A DNA stretch of 64,000 nt, from the NCBI RefSeq assembly GCF_014207965.1, contig NZ_JACHLM010000001.1:620001-684000 (forward strand), written 5' to 3'. A program made the translations under genes and the position numbers. A model generated the notes under the pieces. It was not told the origin of the DNA, did no database searches, and saw nothing but the letters and a program-made list of their open reading frames with translations. Positions 29,079 through 39,613 of this stretch are shown here, in pieces (within the stretch, counting starts at the first letter, position 1; the number at the start of each line of letters is the position of its first letter). Source of the stretch: Brevundimonas bullata (GTDB lineage Bacteria; Pseudomonadota; Alphaproteobacteria; Caulobacterales; Caulobacteraceae).

Positions 29079-30224
29079 ATGACCCAAGCGCCCGAAATCC
29101 ACGGCCTCTGCCCTGCCCCGTTCAATGCGGTGAAGGACGCCTTCGCCGCCAACTTCACCGATGCGCCCGAAGGGCTGAACGAGCTGGCGGCGCGGTTCAG
29201 CGTGACCATCGACGGCGAGGTCGCGGTCGATCTATGGGCCGGGTCGGCGGATCTGGCGGGGGCGACGCCCTTTACCGAGAAGACCCTGGTTCCGGTCTTC
29301 TCGACCGGCAAGGCGGTCATGGCCCTGATGATCGCGCGCTGCGTGGACAAGGGTCTGCTGTCCTATGAGGACCGGGTCGCCGACCACTGGCCGGCCTTTG
29401 GCGCGGCGGGCAAGGACCAGCTGACCGTGGGCCAATTGATGAGCCACCAGTCCGGCCTACCGGGCTTTTCCGAAGGCGTCGAGCCGGCCATCTGGTTTGA
29501 CCGGCAAGCCGTGCTGGACCGGCTGGCCACCCAGACCCCGCTGTGGGAACCGGGCACGGCGTCGGGCTATCACCCCATCACCATCGGCTATCTGGCCGGC
29601 GAACTGTTCCGCATCGTCGATGGGCGGAGCATGGGGACGGCGCTGCGCGAAGACTTCGCCCAGCCGTTCGACCTGGATCTGTGGATCGGTCTGCCCGAGG
29701 GCGAGCATGGACGGGTGGCGCAACTGCGTAAGCCCGCCGCTGCGCCGGACCTCGGCCCCATCGACGCAATCAAGAAGGCCGCCTTCCTCGACCGGGGCTC
29801 GGCGCCGGGCGGGCGCGGCTCGACCGAATGGCGCATGGCGGAAATCCCTTCGGCCAACCTGCACGGCACGGCGAAGGATCTGGCGCGGATGATGTCCATG
29901 ATCGCCACGGGCGGCGCCCTGGACGGTCGGGCGGTGCTGTCGGAGGAGACGCTGGCTCAGGCGACACGGGAACGCATCCACGGTCAGGACAGGGTCCTGC
30001 CCTATGTCATGAGCTGGGCGGCCGGCTTTACCCGCAACGAAGGCCTGAACGTCTTCGGTCCCAACCCGCTGGCGGTCGGCCACTGCGGCTGGGGCGGGTC
30101 GATGGCCTTCGCCGATCCCGATGCGCGCGTCTCGGCGGCCTATGTCATGACGCGCCAGTCGCCGCATCTGATCGGCGACCCGCGCGCCCTGCGCCTGGTC
30201 GAGGCGCTCTACGCGGCGCTTTAG
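29079..30224 (+). CDS. Serine beta-lactamase-fold hydrolase (class C / EstB-like)
   Basis: The 381-residue product has the beta-lactamase family catalytic SxxK motif as Ser75-Thr-Gly-Lys78 (PVFSTGKAVMALM). It also has the MSHQSGLPG block typical of family VIII esterases, a Tyr in the position of YxN (SGYHPITIGYLAGE), and HCGWGGS in the place of KTG. No signal peptide is apparent, so a cytoplasmic esterase or peptidase is more likely than a drug-resistance lactamase. It begins 31 bp after the M28 peptidase gene, probably in the same transcript. The stop overlaps the convergent NTF2-like stop. Confidence 0.9.
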   Translation: MTQAPEIHGLCPAPFNAVKDAFAANFTDAPEGLNELAARFSVTIDGEVAVDLWAGSADLAGATPFTEKTLVPVFSTGKAVMALMIARCVDKGLLSYEDRVADHWPAFGAAGKDQLTVGQLMSHQSGLPGFSEGVEPAIWFDRQAVLDRLATQTPLWEPGTASGYHPITIGYLAGELFRIVDGRSMGTALREDFAQPFDLDLWIGLPEGEHGRVAQLRKPAAAPDLGPIDAIKKAAFLDRGSAPGGRGSTEWRMAEIPSANLHGTAKDLARMMSMIATGGALDGRAVLSEETLAQATRERIHGQDRVLPYVMSWAAGFTRNEGLNVFGPNPLAVGHCGWGGSMAFADPDARVSAAYVMTRQSPHLIGDPRALRLVEALYAAL

Positions 30225-30772
30225 GCGTCAGCGCCCCAGGCGAGCTGATCGTGGACAATGCGCCAGCCGTCTTCGGTGCGGCGCAGGACGCGGGTGAACA
30301 GGCCGCGATGGGTCTTGCCTTCGCGGCGCATGACCACGCGGCCCGAGACCACGGTGGTGTTGACGTCGAACTGCAGGGTCTCGAACCACTCATAGGTCAT
30401 CTGGCCCAGGCCGCCGGGCTGGGCGGCGCGGGCTTCCAGGGCGGCGCGCACGGCGTCCGGCCCCTTCAGCGGGGTGTCGCCGAGAAAGACCAGCAGGGGC
30501 TCGTCAGCGACATAGGTGGCCATGACCGCGTCCACATCGCCCGACGACCAGGCCTCGGCGGCGGCGTCCAGGGTGTTGCTGACGGCGTCGAAGGTCTCGG
30601 CCGTGGTCGGTACGACGACCGGCGGGGTCGAGGTGACGGGCGCCTCCGTCCGCGCGGTGCGGATGACTTCATCGCCGCCCCCCTGCATGCCCACGCTCTG
30701 GGCGCAGGCGGACGAGCCCGCCGCCAGGACGACAGACAGGGTGAGGGCGGCGAGAGAGCGGGCGCGGATCAT
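30221..30772 (-). CDS. Exported NTF2-like (DUF4440/SnoaL-type) protein
   Basis: The product is about 183 residues with an N-terminal signal ending in SSACAQS, which could be read as a lipoprotein or a Sec signal because the lipobox is imperfect. The mature part, from about residue 60, has an NTF2-like fold pattern: AAEAWSSGDVDAVMATYVADEPLLVFLGDTPLKGPDAVRAALEA and a late RVLRRTEDGWRIVHDQLAW. Family members are often small ligand-binding or structural proteins; no catalytic set is visible. ATG 30770-30772 has AAGGG upstream; a GTG one codon before is also possible. The stop overlaps that of the convergent hydrolase gene. Confidence 0.82.
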   Translation of the reverse strand: MIRARSLAALTLSVVLAAGSSACAQSVGMQGGGDEVIRTARTEAPVTSTPPVVVPTTAETFDAVSNTLDAAAEAWSSGDVDAVMATYVADEPLLVFLGDTPLKGPDAVRAALEARAAQPGGLGQMTYEWFETLQFDVNTTVVSGRVVMRREGKTHRGLFTRVLRRTEDGWRIVHDQLAWGADA

Positions 30773-30826
30773 CACCCCTTCTAGGCTGGAACGGCGCCGG
30801 ACCTCAACGTGGGTTCTGGCCGCGCT

Positions 30827-31831
30827 TCAGCGCGAGGAGGGCGGGGCGTCGTCCATCGCGGCCATGCGATCCTCGGCGGGGTCGTCCAGCAGGCCGGGCT
30901 CGGGGGCGACGATGGTTTCGGCGGTGCGGCTGCCCCGGCGCACCTTGAGCACCGCCCCGACCGCGAAGACGCCCACGGCGACCCAGATGAAGACGAAGGA
31001 GGCGATGCGCAGCGGGCCCAGGGCCTCGCCTTGCAGCGCGCCGATGATGAAGACGATGGTCGGGGCCAGGAACTGCAGGAAGCCCATGCTGGACAGGGGC
31101 ATGCGCCGCGCCGCCCAGGCGAACAGGGCCAGGGGTATGACCGTGGCCGGGCCCGCGAACAGCAGCCAGAGGGTCGCCGCGGGCGTGGCGGTGAAGTGGC
31201 CGGCGCCCGTGGTTTCGATGTGGATCAGCCAGATCAGGCCAGGCAAGGCCAGCAGCAGGCATTCCAGGAAGAGGCCGGTCTGGGCGTCGACCGACACCCG
31301 TTTCCTGATGATGCCATAGGCGGCGAACGTCAGCGCCAGAACCAGCGACACCCAGGGCGCATGGCCCAGGGCCAGGGTCTGCAACACTACGCCGATAGCG
31401 GCCAGGGCCATGGCGATCTTGCCCGCCCAGTCGATCCGCTCGCGGAACAGCCAGGCGCCGGCGGCCATGTTGAGCAGGGGATTGAGATAGTAGCCGAGCG
31501 AGGCGTCCAGCGTCCGCCCGTTGTTCACCGCGACGATATAGACGGTCCAGTTGGTGGCGATCAGGATTGCGGAGAGGCTGAGCCAGCCCAGCACCTTGGG
31601 CTGACGCAGCACGGCCATGACCTGGGACCACTGGCGCGCCAGCAAGACCAGCAACAGCGACCAGACCAGGCCCCAGACCGCACGGTGCCCCATGATCTCC
31701 CAGGCGTTCGCGCCCTGATGCGCCATCTGCTGGAAGATCAGAGGCACGAAGCCCCAGATCAGATAGCAGATGACCCCGGCCGCCAGGGCCGTGCGGGCTT
31801 CGGACGAGTGGGTGGAGGGAGACGCGGTCAC
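30827..31831 (-). CDS. rarD: RarD-type EamA-family transporter
   Basis: The 334-residue inner-membrane protein has about ten hydrophobic helices in the drug/metabolite transporter fold. The RarD signature is present near the N-terminus: LAAGVICYLIWGFVPLIFQQM, then a WSLLLVLLARQWSQV region and GYYLNPLLNMAAGAWLFRERI. The C-terminal tail beyond the last helix (about 300-334) is charged. The start is a GTG (31829-31831). Orthologs are called chloramphenicol-sensitive protein RarD, but the natural substrate is not settled. It is separated from asd by a palindromic repeat element. Confidence 0.9.
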   Translation of the reverse strand: MTASPSTHSSEARTALAAGVICYLIWGFVPLIFQQMAHQGANAWEIMGHRAVWGLVWSLLLVLLARQWSQVMAVLRQPKVLGWLSLSAILIATNWTVYIVAVNNGRTLDASLGYYLNPLLNMAAGAWLFRERIDWAGKIAMALAAIGVVLQTLALGHAPWVSLVLALTFAAYGIIRKRVSVDAQTGLFLECLLLALPGLIWLIHIETTGAGHFTATPAATLWLLFAGPATVIPLALFAWAARRMPLSSMGFLQFLAPTIVFIIGALQGEALGPLRIASFVFIWVAVGVFAVGAVLKVRRGSRTAETIVAPEPGLLDDPAEDRMAAMDDAPPSSR

Positions 31832-31852
31832 AGGGCGGACGCCTTGAAAATC

Positions 31853-31959
31853 GTCATCCCGGACGATCCGAAGGGTCGATCCGGGACCGCATCAAACGGC
31901 GACGTTCGTTGCGGTCCCGGCTCTGCCCCTCGCTTGCGCGAGGGTTCGGCCGGGATGAC
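31853..31959. repeat. GTCATCCCGG-type palindromic element
   Basis: The ends GTCATCCCGG (31853-31862) and CCGGGATGAC (31950-31959) are inverted. Inside, GGGACCGCA and TGCGGTCCC are also inverted. It occupies the intergenic space between asd and rarD. Related copies are at 16850, 34325 and 51577. Confidence 0.8.
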
Positions 31960-31972
31960 GGCAAACAGCTAC

Positions 31973-33019
31973 TTAAACCGTCAGCGTGCGATAGCCGCTC
32001 GACGGGGTGATGACGCCGGTTTCGTCCAGCAGCTGGGCGATCTGGACGGCGTTCAGGGCCGCGCCCTTGCGCAGGTTGTCGGACACGACCCAGAAGCTGA
32101 GGCCGTTCTCGACCGTCGGGTCCTTGCGGATGCGGCTGACGAAGACGGCGTGGTCGCCGGCGGCGTCGACGGGGGTGATGTAGCCGTCGTGCTCCAGCTT
32201 ATCGATGACCATGACGCCGGGCGCCTCGCGCAGGATCTCGCGGGCCTCGTCCGGCTCGATCGGGCGATCGAACTCGACCGTCACGGCCTCGGAGTGGCCG
32301 ACGAAGACCGGCACGCGGACGCAGGTCACGGTCAGCTTGATCGAGGGGTCGATCATCTTGTGGGTCTCGTCCCACATCTTGGCTTCCTCGTCGGTATAGC
32401 CGTCGTCGCGGAAGGCGCCGATGTAGGGGATGACGTTGAAGGCGATCTGCTTGGGGAACTTCTTCGGCGTGGCGTCGCCCAGGCCGTAGATGGCCTTGGT
32501 CTGGTTCCACAGCTCGTCCATGCCTTCCTTGCCGGCGCCCGAAACCGACTGGTAGGTCGAGACGACGACGCGCTTGGCCTTGGCCGCGTCATGCAGGGGC
32601 TTCAGCGCCACGACCAGCTGGGCGGTCGAGCAGTTGGGGTTGGCGACGATGTTCTTCTTGCGCGCCAGCTTGACCGCGTCAGGGTTCACCTCCGGCACGA
32701 TCAGCGGCACGTCGGGGTCCATGCGGAAGGCCGAGGAGTTGTCGATGACGATGGGACCGGCCTTGCCGATCTTCTCCGACCATTCCTTGGACACCTTGCC
32801 GCCGGCGCTCATCAGGACGAGGTCGACGGTCGAGAAGTCGAACTGCTCCAGGTCTTCGCACTTCAGCGTCTTGTCGCCGAAGGAGACCTCCACGCCTTTG
32901 GATTTTCGCGAGGCGATCGCATGCATCTTATCGACGGGGAAGTTCAGTTCCTCGATGATGTTCATCATTTCGCGACCGACATTGCCGGTGGCGCCAACGA
33001 CGGCGACGCGATAGCCCAT
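31973..33019 (-). CDS. asd: Aspartate-semialdehyde dehydrogenase
   Basis: Makes aspartate 4-semialdehyde from aspartyl phosphate, feeding lysine/diaminopimelate, threonine and methionine synthesis. The product is 348 residues. It has the N-terminal NADP-binding motif VAVVGATGNVGREMM, the active-site Cys in NPNCSTAQLVVAL, and the later VSTYQSVSGAGKEG and RVPVFVGHSEAV blocks. The start ATG is at 33017-33019. dapF, a later enzyme of the diaminopimelate branch, is at 57101. The upstream region shared with zapE holds a nested inverted repeat (33067-33110). Confidence 0.96.
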   Translation of the reverse strand: MGYRVAVVGATGNVGREMMNIIEELNFPVDKMHAIASRKSKGVEVSFGDKTLKCEDLEQFDFSTVDLVLMSAGGKVSKEWSEKIGKAGPIVIDNSSAFRMDPDVPLIVPEVNPDAVKLARKKNIVANPNCSTAQLVVALKPLHDAAKAKRVVVSTYQSVSGAGKEGMDELWNQTKAIYGLGDATPKKFPKQIAFNVIPYIGAFRDDGYTDEEAKMWDETHKMIDPSIKLTVTCVRVPVFVGHSEAVTVEFDRPIEPDEAREILREAPGVMVIDKLEHDGYITPVDAAGDHAVFVSRIRKDPTVENGLSFWVVSDNLRKGAALNAVQIAQLLDETGVITPSSGYRTLTV

Positions 33020-33066
33020 GATTTATTTATCCTTAGTAGGGGCGCTGGGGAGAAAAGCGGTTCTGC

Positions 33067-33110
33067 ATTTGGGTCTTTCGCAAGCGCGAAGCAACCAGTT
33101 TTACCCAAAT
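33067..33110. promoter_or_regulatory. Nested inverted repeat in the asd/zapE divergent region
   Basis: ATTTGGGT (33067-33074) and ACCCAAAT (33103-33110) are exact inverted repeats enclosing a smaller hairpin (TTCGC..GCGAA, 33077-33090). It lies between the divergent asd and zapE starts and could be an operator or leader structure; no known motif is recognised. Confidence 0.35.
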
Positions 33111-33168
33111 ATTCCGTCCGCCGCGCAACGGAAAGCCCGCCGCCTTTCCTGATCGGCCCCTTGAGGCT

Positions 33169-34314
33169 ATGCCGCTGACCATGACCTCTCGTATCCGCAA
33201 CGCCTACGACATCCGCGTCGAAGAGGGCGTCATCGCCCCCGATCCCAAGCAGCTGGAGCTGCTGGCCGCGCTGGAACGGCTGGAAGCGGACCTGGCCAGG
33301 AAGGGCCTGTTCGGACGCCCGCCCGAGGTGAAAGGCATCTACATCTGGGGCCCGCCGGGGCGCGGCAAGTCCATGCTGATGGACCTCTTCTACTCGGCCA
33401 CGCCCGAGCAAAAGAAGGTCCGCGCCCACTTCCACGCCTTCATGGCCCGTATCCACGACCTGGTGAAGCAGTGGCGGGACGGCGACGCCCGCACCCGCAA
33501 GGCGGTATTCGGGACCAGCAAGGGCGACGACCCCATTCCGCCGATCGCGGCCCTGATCGCCTCGGAAGCCCGGCTGTTGTGCTTTGACGAACTGCAGGTT
33601 ACCGACATCGCCGACGCCATGATCCTGGGCCGACTGTTCGACGCCCTGTTCGAGAAGCGGGTGGTGCTGGCCATCACCTCTAACCGCGCGCCGGAAGACC
33701 TCTACAAGAACGGCATCAACCGCCAGCTCTTCCTGCCCTTCATCGACATCCTTCGGGAACGTTGCGAGGTGGTGGAGACGGCGGGGGCGCGCGACTTCCG
33801 CCTGGACCGGATGGCCGGGGCCAAGGTCTGGTTCGCGCCGCTGGATGACGCGGCGCGTTCCGGCTTCGAGACCCTGTGGTCGGACCTCAAGGGCGGCGAG
33901 CCGGAGGAGCCGGCGGCCCTGCCGGTGCTGGGCCGTCAGGTCCGGGTCCAGCGCACGGTCGGCGGCATGGCGCGGGCCAGTTTCAGCGAGCTGTGCGGAT
34001 CGCCGCTGGGGCCGCAGGACTATCTGGCCGTCGCTCGACGCTTTCACACCCTCTTCCTGTCCGACGTGCCGAGGCTCAGCCCGGCCAACCACCACGAGGC
34101 CCGGCGTCTGGTGACGCTGATCGACGCCCTCTACGAGGCCAAGACGCGGCTGGTGGTCCTGGCCGAGGCCGAGCCCGAGAGCCTCTATGCCGAGGGGGTC
34201 GGGGCCTTTGAGTTCGAGCGCACGGTGTCGCGCCTCAACGAGATGCGCAGCGCCTCCTGGCTGGAGCAGCGGGGCGAAGACGACGAGGCGGAAGAGGCGG
34301 CGGTTCACGCCTGA
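33169..34314 (+). CDS. zapE: Cell division AAA+ ATPase ZapE (AFG1-like)
   Basis: The 381-residue cytoplasmic ATPase has Walker A GPPGRGKS at residues 61-68 and Walker B LLCFDELQVTDIADAMIL. A later AFG1-type block reads LAITSNRAPEDLYKNGINRQLFLPFI. In E. coli ZapE acts at the division ring; mitochondrial AFG1 relatives act in protein quality control. Two ATGs are possible (33169 and 33181); neither has an ideally spaced ribosome binding site. It is divergent from asd and is followed by a palindromic element. Confidence 0.94.
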   Translation: MPLTMTSRIRNAYDIRVEEGVIAPDPKQLELLAALERLEADLARKGLFGRPPEVKGIYIWGPPGRGKSMLMDLFYSATPEQKKVRAHFHAFMARIHDLVKQWRDGDARTRKAVFGTSKGDDPIPPIAALIASEARLLCFDELQVTDIADAMILGRLFDALFEKRVVLAITSNRAPEDLYKNGINRQLFLPFIDILRERCEVVETAGARDFRLDRMAGAKVWFAPLDDAARSGFETLWSDLKGGEPEEPAALPVLGRQVRVQRTVGGMARASFSELCGSPLGPQDYLAVARRFHTLFLSDVPRLSPANHHEARRLVTLIDALYEAKTRLVVLAEAEPESLYAEGVGAFEFERTVSRLNEMRSASWLEQRGEDDEAEEAAVHA

Positions 34315-34324
34315 CCTGGAGCCC

Positions 34325-34448
34325 GTCATCCCGGCCGTAGCGCAGCGGAGAGCCGAGACCGCCCAAGGCGCTACCATCTGGACTTCGAGCAGCCGACGTC
34401 GGCGCTTCCAGCGGTCCCGGATAGCGGCTGCGCCGCTTCCGGGATGAC
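34325..34448. repeat. GTCATCCCGG-type palindromic element, long copy
   Basis: The ends GTCATCCCGG (34325-34334) and CCGGGATGAC (34439-34448) are inverted. The left half contains the GCAGCGGAGAGCC..ACCGCCCAAG block that also occurs, inverted, at 16850-16894. It lies between zapE and the mdh terminator. Confidence 0.8.
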
Positions 34449-34478
34449 AAGGAGGGGGCGTGAAGGAGCACACGCATG

Positions 34479-34509
34479 AAAAAGGGCCGCATCTTTCGAC
34501 ACGGCCCCT
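34479..34509 (-). terminator. Intrinsic terminator of mdh
   Basis: On the minus strand, GGGCCG (34502-34507) pairs with CGGCCC (34484-34489) around a 12-base loop and is followed by five T residues. A second 8-bp hairpin (34540-34560) lies nearer the stop codon. Confidence 0.75.
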
Positions 34510-34570
34510 TCCAATTTCAGACGCCTAAGCGCTCAAGCAGCGAGCCGCCGCGCGGCTCGCGTTAGCGCCC

Positions 34571-36418
<1,848 letters not shown>

Positions 36419-36422
<4 letters not shown>

Positions 36423-36835
36423 CTGAGTTTCGCGCTGATCCCGCCTTCGAGGCCGGGTCCGTCTTCGCCGCCGAATGGCCCCTGTGCCAGGTGCGGCTGC
36501 AGGACGACGCCCGCTTTCCCTGGCTGATCCTGCTGCCCCGCGTGGATGGGGCGGTCGAGCTGGACGACCTGAGCCGCGATCAGCGCGCGGCGCTGATGGA
36601 AGAGGTGGTGCGGGCGGGTGAACTGGTGCGCGCCTTGGGTCGGGCGGCGGGACGCCCCGTCGACAAGCTGAACACGGCGGCCCTGGGCAATGTCACCCGC
36701 CAGCTTCACGTCCACGTGGTGGGGCGCCGACGCGACGACGGCCTGTGGCCCGATCCGATCTGGGGCCGCCCCGGCGCCCGGCCTCTGTCTGCGGACGATA
36801 AGGCCGCGCTGTTGCGAGCGATTCGCGAGGCCTGA
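36419..36835 (+). CDS. HIT-domain protein
   Basis: The 138-residue nucleotide hydrolase or transferase of the histidine triad superfamily has the core KLNTAALGNVTRQLHVHVVGRR. The triad reads Gln95-x-His97-x-His99, so the first His of the HxHxH motif is Gln while the central, nucleophilic His97 is kept. This variant is common in the short COG0537-like group. Likely substrates are dinucleoside polyphosphates or nucleoside phosphoramidates. It is coupled to the EcsC-family gene by an ATGA overlap and ends 125 bp before sdhC. Confidence 0.9.
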
Positions 36836-36876
36836 TCAGGAAATCGCGATCCGCAGCGCTTATCCGGCCCGGTTCG

Positions 36877-36906
36877 TTGACACCCGGCCTTTGCGGTCAC
36901 TAAAGC
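36877..36906 (+). promoter_or_regulatory. Candidate sdh operon promoter
   Basis: TTGACA (36877-36882) is followed after about 17-18 bp by CTAAAG/TAAAGC (36900-36906). It is a plausible housekeeping promoter about 55 bp before sdhC, assigned by eye. Confidence 0.4.
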
Positions 36907-36924
36907 CTATCGCACTGCAACCGG

Positions 36925-36947
36925 ACCTGTTTTTCCACAGGTTTTTT
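36925..36947 (+). promoter_or_regulatory. Terminator-like hairpin in the sdh leader
   Basis: ACCTGT (36925-36930) pairs with ACAGGT (36937-36942) and is followed by TTTTT, ending 13 bp before the sdhC start. The stem is short, so an attenuator role is only a possibility. Confidence 0.35.
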
Positions 36948-36960
36948 GAGAATCATTCGC

Positions 36961-37413
36961 ATGTCGAACCTTCCCCAGGGTGCGGGCGACCCGACTGGCC
37001 GCTACGTCCGCCATCCCAATGGCCATGTGGCGCCGATGTCGCCCTTCACCGACGTCTGGCGGTGGCACGTGACCATGACGGCCTCCATCCTGTTCCGCGT
37101 CACCATCGGCGCGGCCACCGTCGGCGCCGTCCTGCTGCTGGCCTGGGTCGCGGCTGTCGCCGCCGGACCCGAAGCCTACGCCAAGGTTCTGGCCTGCTCG
37201 TCCTCGCCGTTCGGCCTGTTCATCTGGTTCGGCCTGTCGCTGGTCCTGTTCTCCTTCCTGCTGAACGGGACGCGCCACCTGATCAACGACGCCGGCAAGG
37301 GCCTTGATCTGAAGTCCGCCAATCTGATGGCCAACATCGCCGTCTGGGGCCCCCTGGTCCTGACCGTGCTGTTCTGGGTCATCCTGTTCGCCGCCGGAAA
37401 GGTCTCGCTGTGA
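36961..37413 (+). CDS. sdhC: Succinate dehydrogenase cytochrome b556 subunit
   Basis: Membrane anchor of complex II, 150 residues. It has three hydrophobic helices after a polar N-terminus that ends in SPFTDVWRWHVTMTASILFRVT. The conserved heme-ligand region is NGTRHLINDAG. The ATG at 36961 is preceded by a modest GAGAA; a TTG 15 bp upstream is rejected. The GTG start of sdhD overlaps its stop (GTGA). It is first gene of the sdhCDAB operon. Confidence 0.93.
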   Translation: MSNLPQGAGDPTGRYVRHPNGHVAPMSPFTDVWRWHVTMTASILFRVTIGAATVGAVLLLAWVAAVAAGPEAYAKVLACSSSPFGLFIWFGLSLVLFSFLLNGTRHLINDAGKGLDLKSANLMANIAVWGPLVLTVLFWVILFAAGKVSL

Positions 37414-37808
37414 GCGCCGCCCCCAAGTTCAAGAACCATGTGAAGATCTCCGAGCGTCACGGCGCCGGTGAGTGGAAGATCGAGAAGCTGGCTTTGCTGG
37501 CCCTGATGCCGCTGGGCCTGTGGGTCCTGTCCAGCGCCCTCACCCTGGCCGGCGCCGGCTATGAGGCCGTGGTCGCCTGGTTCGGCAACGCCCTGAACAT
37601 GGGCCTGTTGGCCGTGACGGCCATCGTCTTCTTCCTGTTCGCCAGCCTGGCCTGGAAGGTGATCATCGAGGATTACGTCCCGACGCCCTCGGCCCGGACG
37701 ACCCTGATCAACCTGTCGAACCTCGTCTTCCTCGTGCTGGCCGCCGCCAGCATCTTCTTCATCGTGCGTGTGGCGATGGGCTCCGCCCCGCTGCCCGCCG
37801 GAGTCTGA
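37410..37808 (+). CDS. sdhD: Succinate dehydrogenase membrane anchor subunit
   Basis: The second membrane anchor of complex II, 132 residues with three transmembrane helices (about 30-50, 58-80, 100-125). The N-terminal [11 protein letters not shown] is typical of alphaproteobacterial SdhD. The start is GTG overlapping the sdhC stop by four bases, indicating translational coupling. With SdhC it forms the ubiquinone and heme site. Confidence 0.92.
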   Translation: MSAAPKFKNHVKISERHGAGEWKIEKLALLALMPLGLWVLSSALTLAGAGYEAVVAWFGNALNMGLLAVTAIVFFLFASLAWKVIIEDYVPTPSARTTLINLSNLVFLVLAAASIFFIVRVAMGSAPLPAGV

Positions 37809-37815
37809 TCCCGTC

Positions 37816-39600
37816 ATGGCTGCTTACGAGCTTATCGATCACGAATACGACGTCGTCGTCGTCGGCGCGGGCGGTTCGGGCCTGCGCGCGGCGCTCGGCG
37901 CCGCCCAGCAGGGCCTGAAGGTCGCCTGCGTCACCAAGGTCTTCCCCACCCGCTCGCACACCGTGGCCGCCCAGGGCGGCATCTCGGCCTCGCTGGGCAA
38001 TATGGGCGAGGACAGCTGGCAGTGGCACATGTACGACACCGTCAAGGGGTCGGACTGGCTGGGCGACCAGGACGCCATCGAATACCTGGTCCGTAACGCG
38101 CCCAAGGCCGTTTACGAGCTGGAACACTGGGGCGTGCCTTTCAGCCGCACCGAAGAAGGCAAGATCTACCAGCGCGCCTTCGGCGGCATGACCCGCAACT
38201 TCGGCGAAGGCCCGGTGCAGCGCACCTGCGCCGCCGCCGACCGCACCGGGCACGCCATCCTGCACACCCTCTACGGCCAGTCGGTCCGTCGCGAGGTCAA
38301 GTTCTTCGTCGAATACTTCGCCCTGGACCTGATCATGCAGGACGGCGCCTGCACCGGCGTCACCGCCCTGCAGCTCGACACCGGTCAGATGCACCAGTTC
38401 CGCGCCAAGATGGTGGTGCTGGCGACCGGCGGTTACGGCCGCGCCTACTTCTCGGCCACCTCGGCCCACACCTGCACCGGCGACGGCAACGCCATGGTGC
38501 TGCGCGCCGGCCTGCCCTTGCAGGACATGGAGTTCGTGCAGTTCCACCCGACCGGCATCTATGGCGCCGGTTGCCTCATCACTGAGGGCGCACGCGGTGA
38601 AGGCGGCTATCTAACCAACTCGGAAGGCGAGCGCTTCATGGAGCGCTATGCGCCGACCGTGAAGGACCTGGCCCCGCGCGACATGGTCTCGCGCTCCATG
38701 ACCATCGAAATCCGCGAAGGCCGCGGCGTGGGTCCGAACAAGGACCACATCTTCCTGCACCTGGACCACCTAGACCCGAAGATCCTGCACCAGCGTCTGC
38801 CGGGCATTTCGGAATCGGCCAAGATCTTCGCCGGCGTCGACGTGACCAAGGAGCCGATCCCGGTCCTGCCGACGGTCCACTACAACATGGGCGGCATCCC
38901 GACGAACTATCACGGCGAGGTCCTGACGCTGCGCGACGGCAATCCCGACAGCGTGGTTCCGGGCCTGATGGCCGTGGGCGAGGCCGCCTGCGTCTCGGTG
39001 CACGGCGCCAACCGTCTGGGCTCCAACTCCCTGACCGACCTGGTGGTGTTCGGCCGCGCCGTCGGCCTGCGCTGCGGTGAAGTCGTGGACAAGGCCTCGG
39101 CTGTGCCCTCGGCCTCCAAGGCCCAGACCGACGAGCACCTGGCCCGCCTGGACCGCTTCCGCAACGCCTCGGGCTCGACCCCGACCGCCAAGCTGCGCCT
39201 TGAGATGCAGCGCGCCATGCAGTCGGACGCCGCCGTCTTCCGCACCGGCAAGACCCTGGACGAAGGCGTCCAGAAGCTGCGCTCGATCGACGCCGCCGGT
39301 TCGGACATCAAGACGACCGACCGCGGCTTGATCTGGAACACGGACCTGATCGAGACCTTGGAATACGACAACCTGATCGCCCAGGCCCTGGTGACCATCG
39401 AAGGCGCGGCCAACCGCACGGAATCGCGCGGCGCCCACGCCCGCGAGGACTTCCCCGATCGCGACGACGTCAACTGGATGAAGCACACCCTGGCCTGGAA
39501 GCGTCCCGGCGAAGGCGTCCAGATCGACTACCGTCCGGTCCACAAATACACGATGTCCAAGGACATTGAGTACATCGAGCCCAAGGCTCGGGTTTACTAA
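37816..39600 (+). CDS. sdhA: Succinate dehydrogenase flavoprotein subunit
   Basis: Catalytic subunit oxidising succinate to fumarate with covalently bound FAD, 594 residues. The FAD motif [17 protein letters not shown] is at the N-terminus. His48 in [12 protein letters not shown] is the expected FAD attachment site. The active-site region with [11 protein letters not shown] and the C-terminal [14 protein letters not shown] are as in the family. The ATG at 37816 is chosen for homology; no strong ribosome binding site precedes it and it lies 8 bp after sdhD. Confidence 0.98.
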   Translation: MAAYELIDHEYDVVVVGAGGSGLRAALGAAQQGLKVACVTKVFPTRSHTVAAQGGISASLGNMGEDSWQWHMYDTVKGSDWLGDQDAIEYLVRNAPKAVYELEHWGVPFSRTEEGKIYQRAFGGMTRNFGEGPVQRTCAAADRTGHAILHTLYGQSVRREVKFFVEYFALDLIMQDGACTGVTALQLDTGQMHQFRAKMVVLATGGYGRAYFSATSAHTCTGDGNAMVLRAGLPLQDMEFVQFHPTGIYGAGCLITEGARGEGGYLTNSEGERFMERYAPTVKDLAPRDMVSRSMTIEIREGRGVGPNKDHIFLHLDHLDPKILHQRLPGISESAKIFAGVDVTKEPIPVLPTVHYNMGGIPTNYHGEVLTLRDGNPDSVVPGLMAVGEAACVSVHGANRLGSNSLTDLVVFGRAVGLRCGEVVDKASAVPSASKAQTDEHLARLDRFRNASGSTPTAKLRLEMQRAMQSDAAVFRTGKTLDEGVQKLRSIDAAGSDIKTTDRGLIWNTDLIETLEYDNLIAQALVTIEGAANRTESRGAHAREDFPDRDDVNWMKHTLAWKRPGEGVQIDYRPVHKYTMSKDIEYIEPKARVY

Positions 39601-39613
39601 GGGAGTCCCGCAG

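Noticed and set aside
29079-30224. Antibiotic-resistance beta-lactamase
   Set aside because: No signal peptide, and the YxN and KTG equivalents (YHP, HCGWGG) fit family VIII esterases or peptidases better than class C lactamases.
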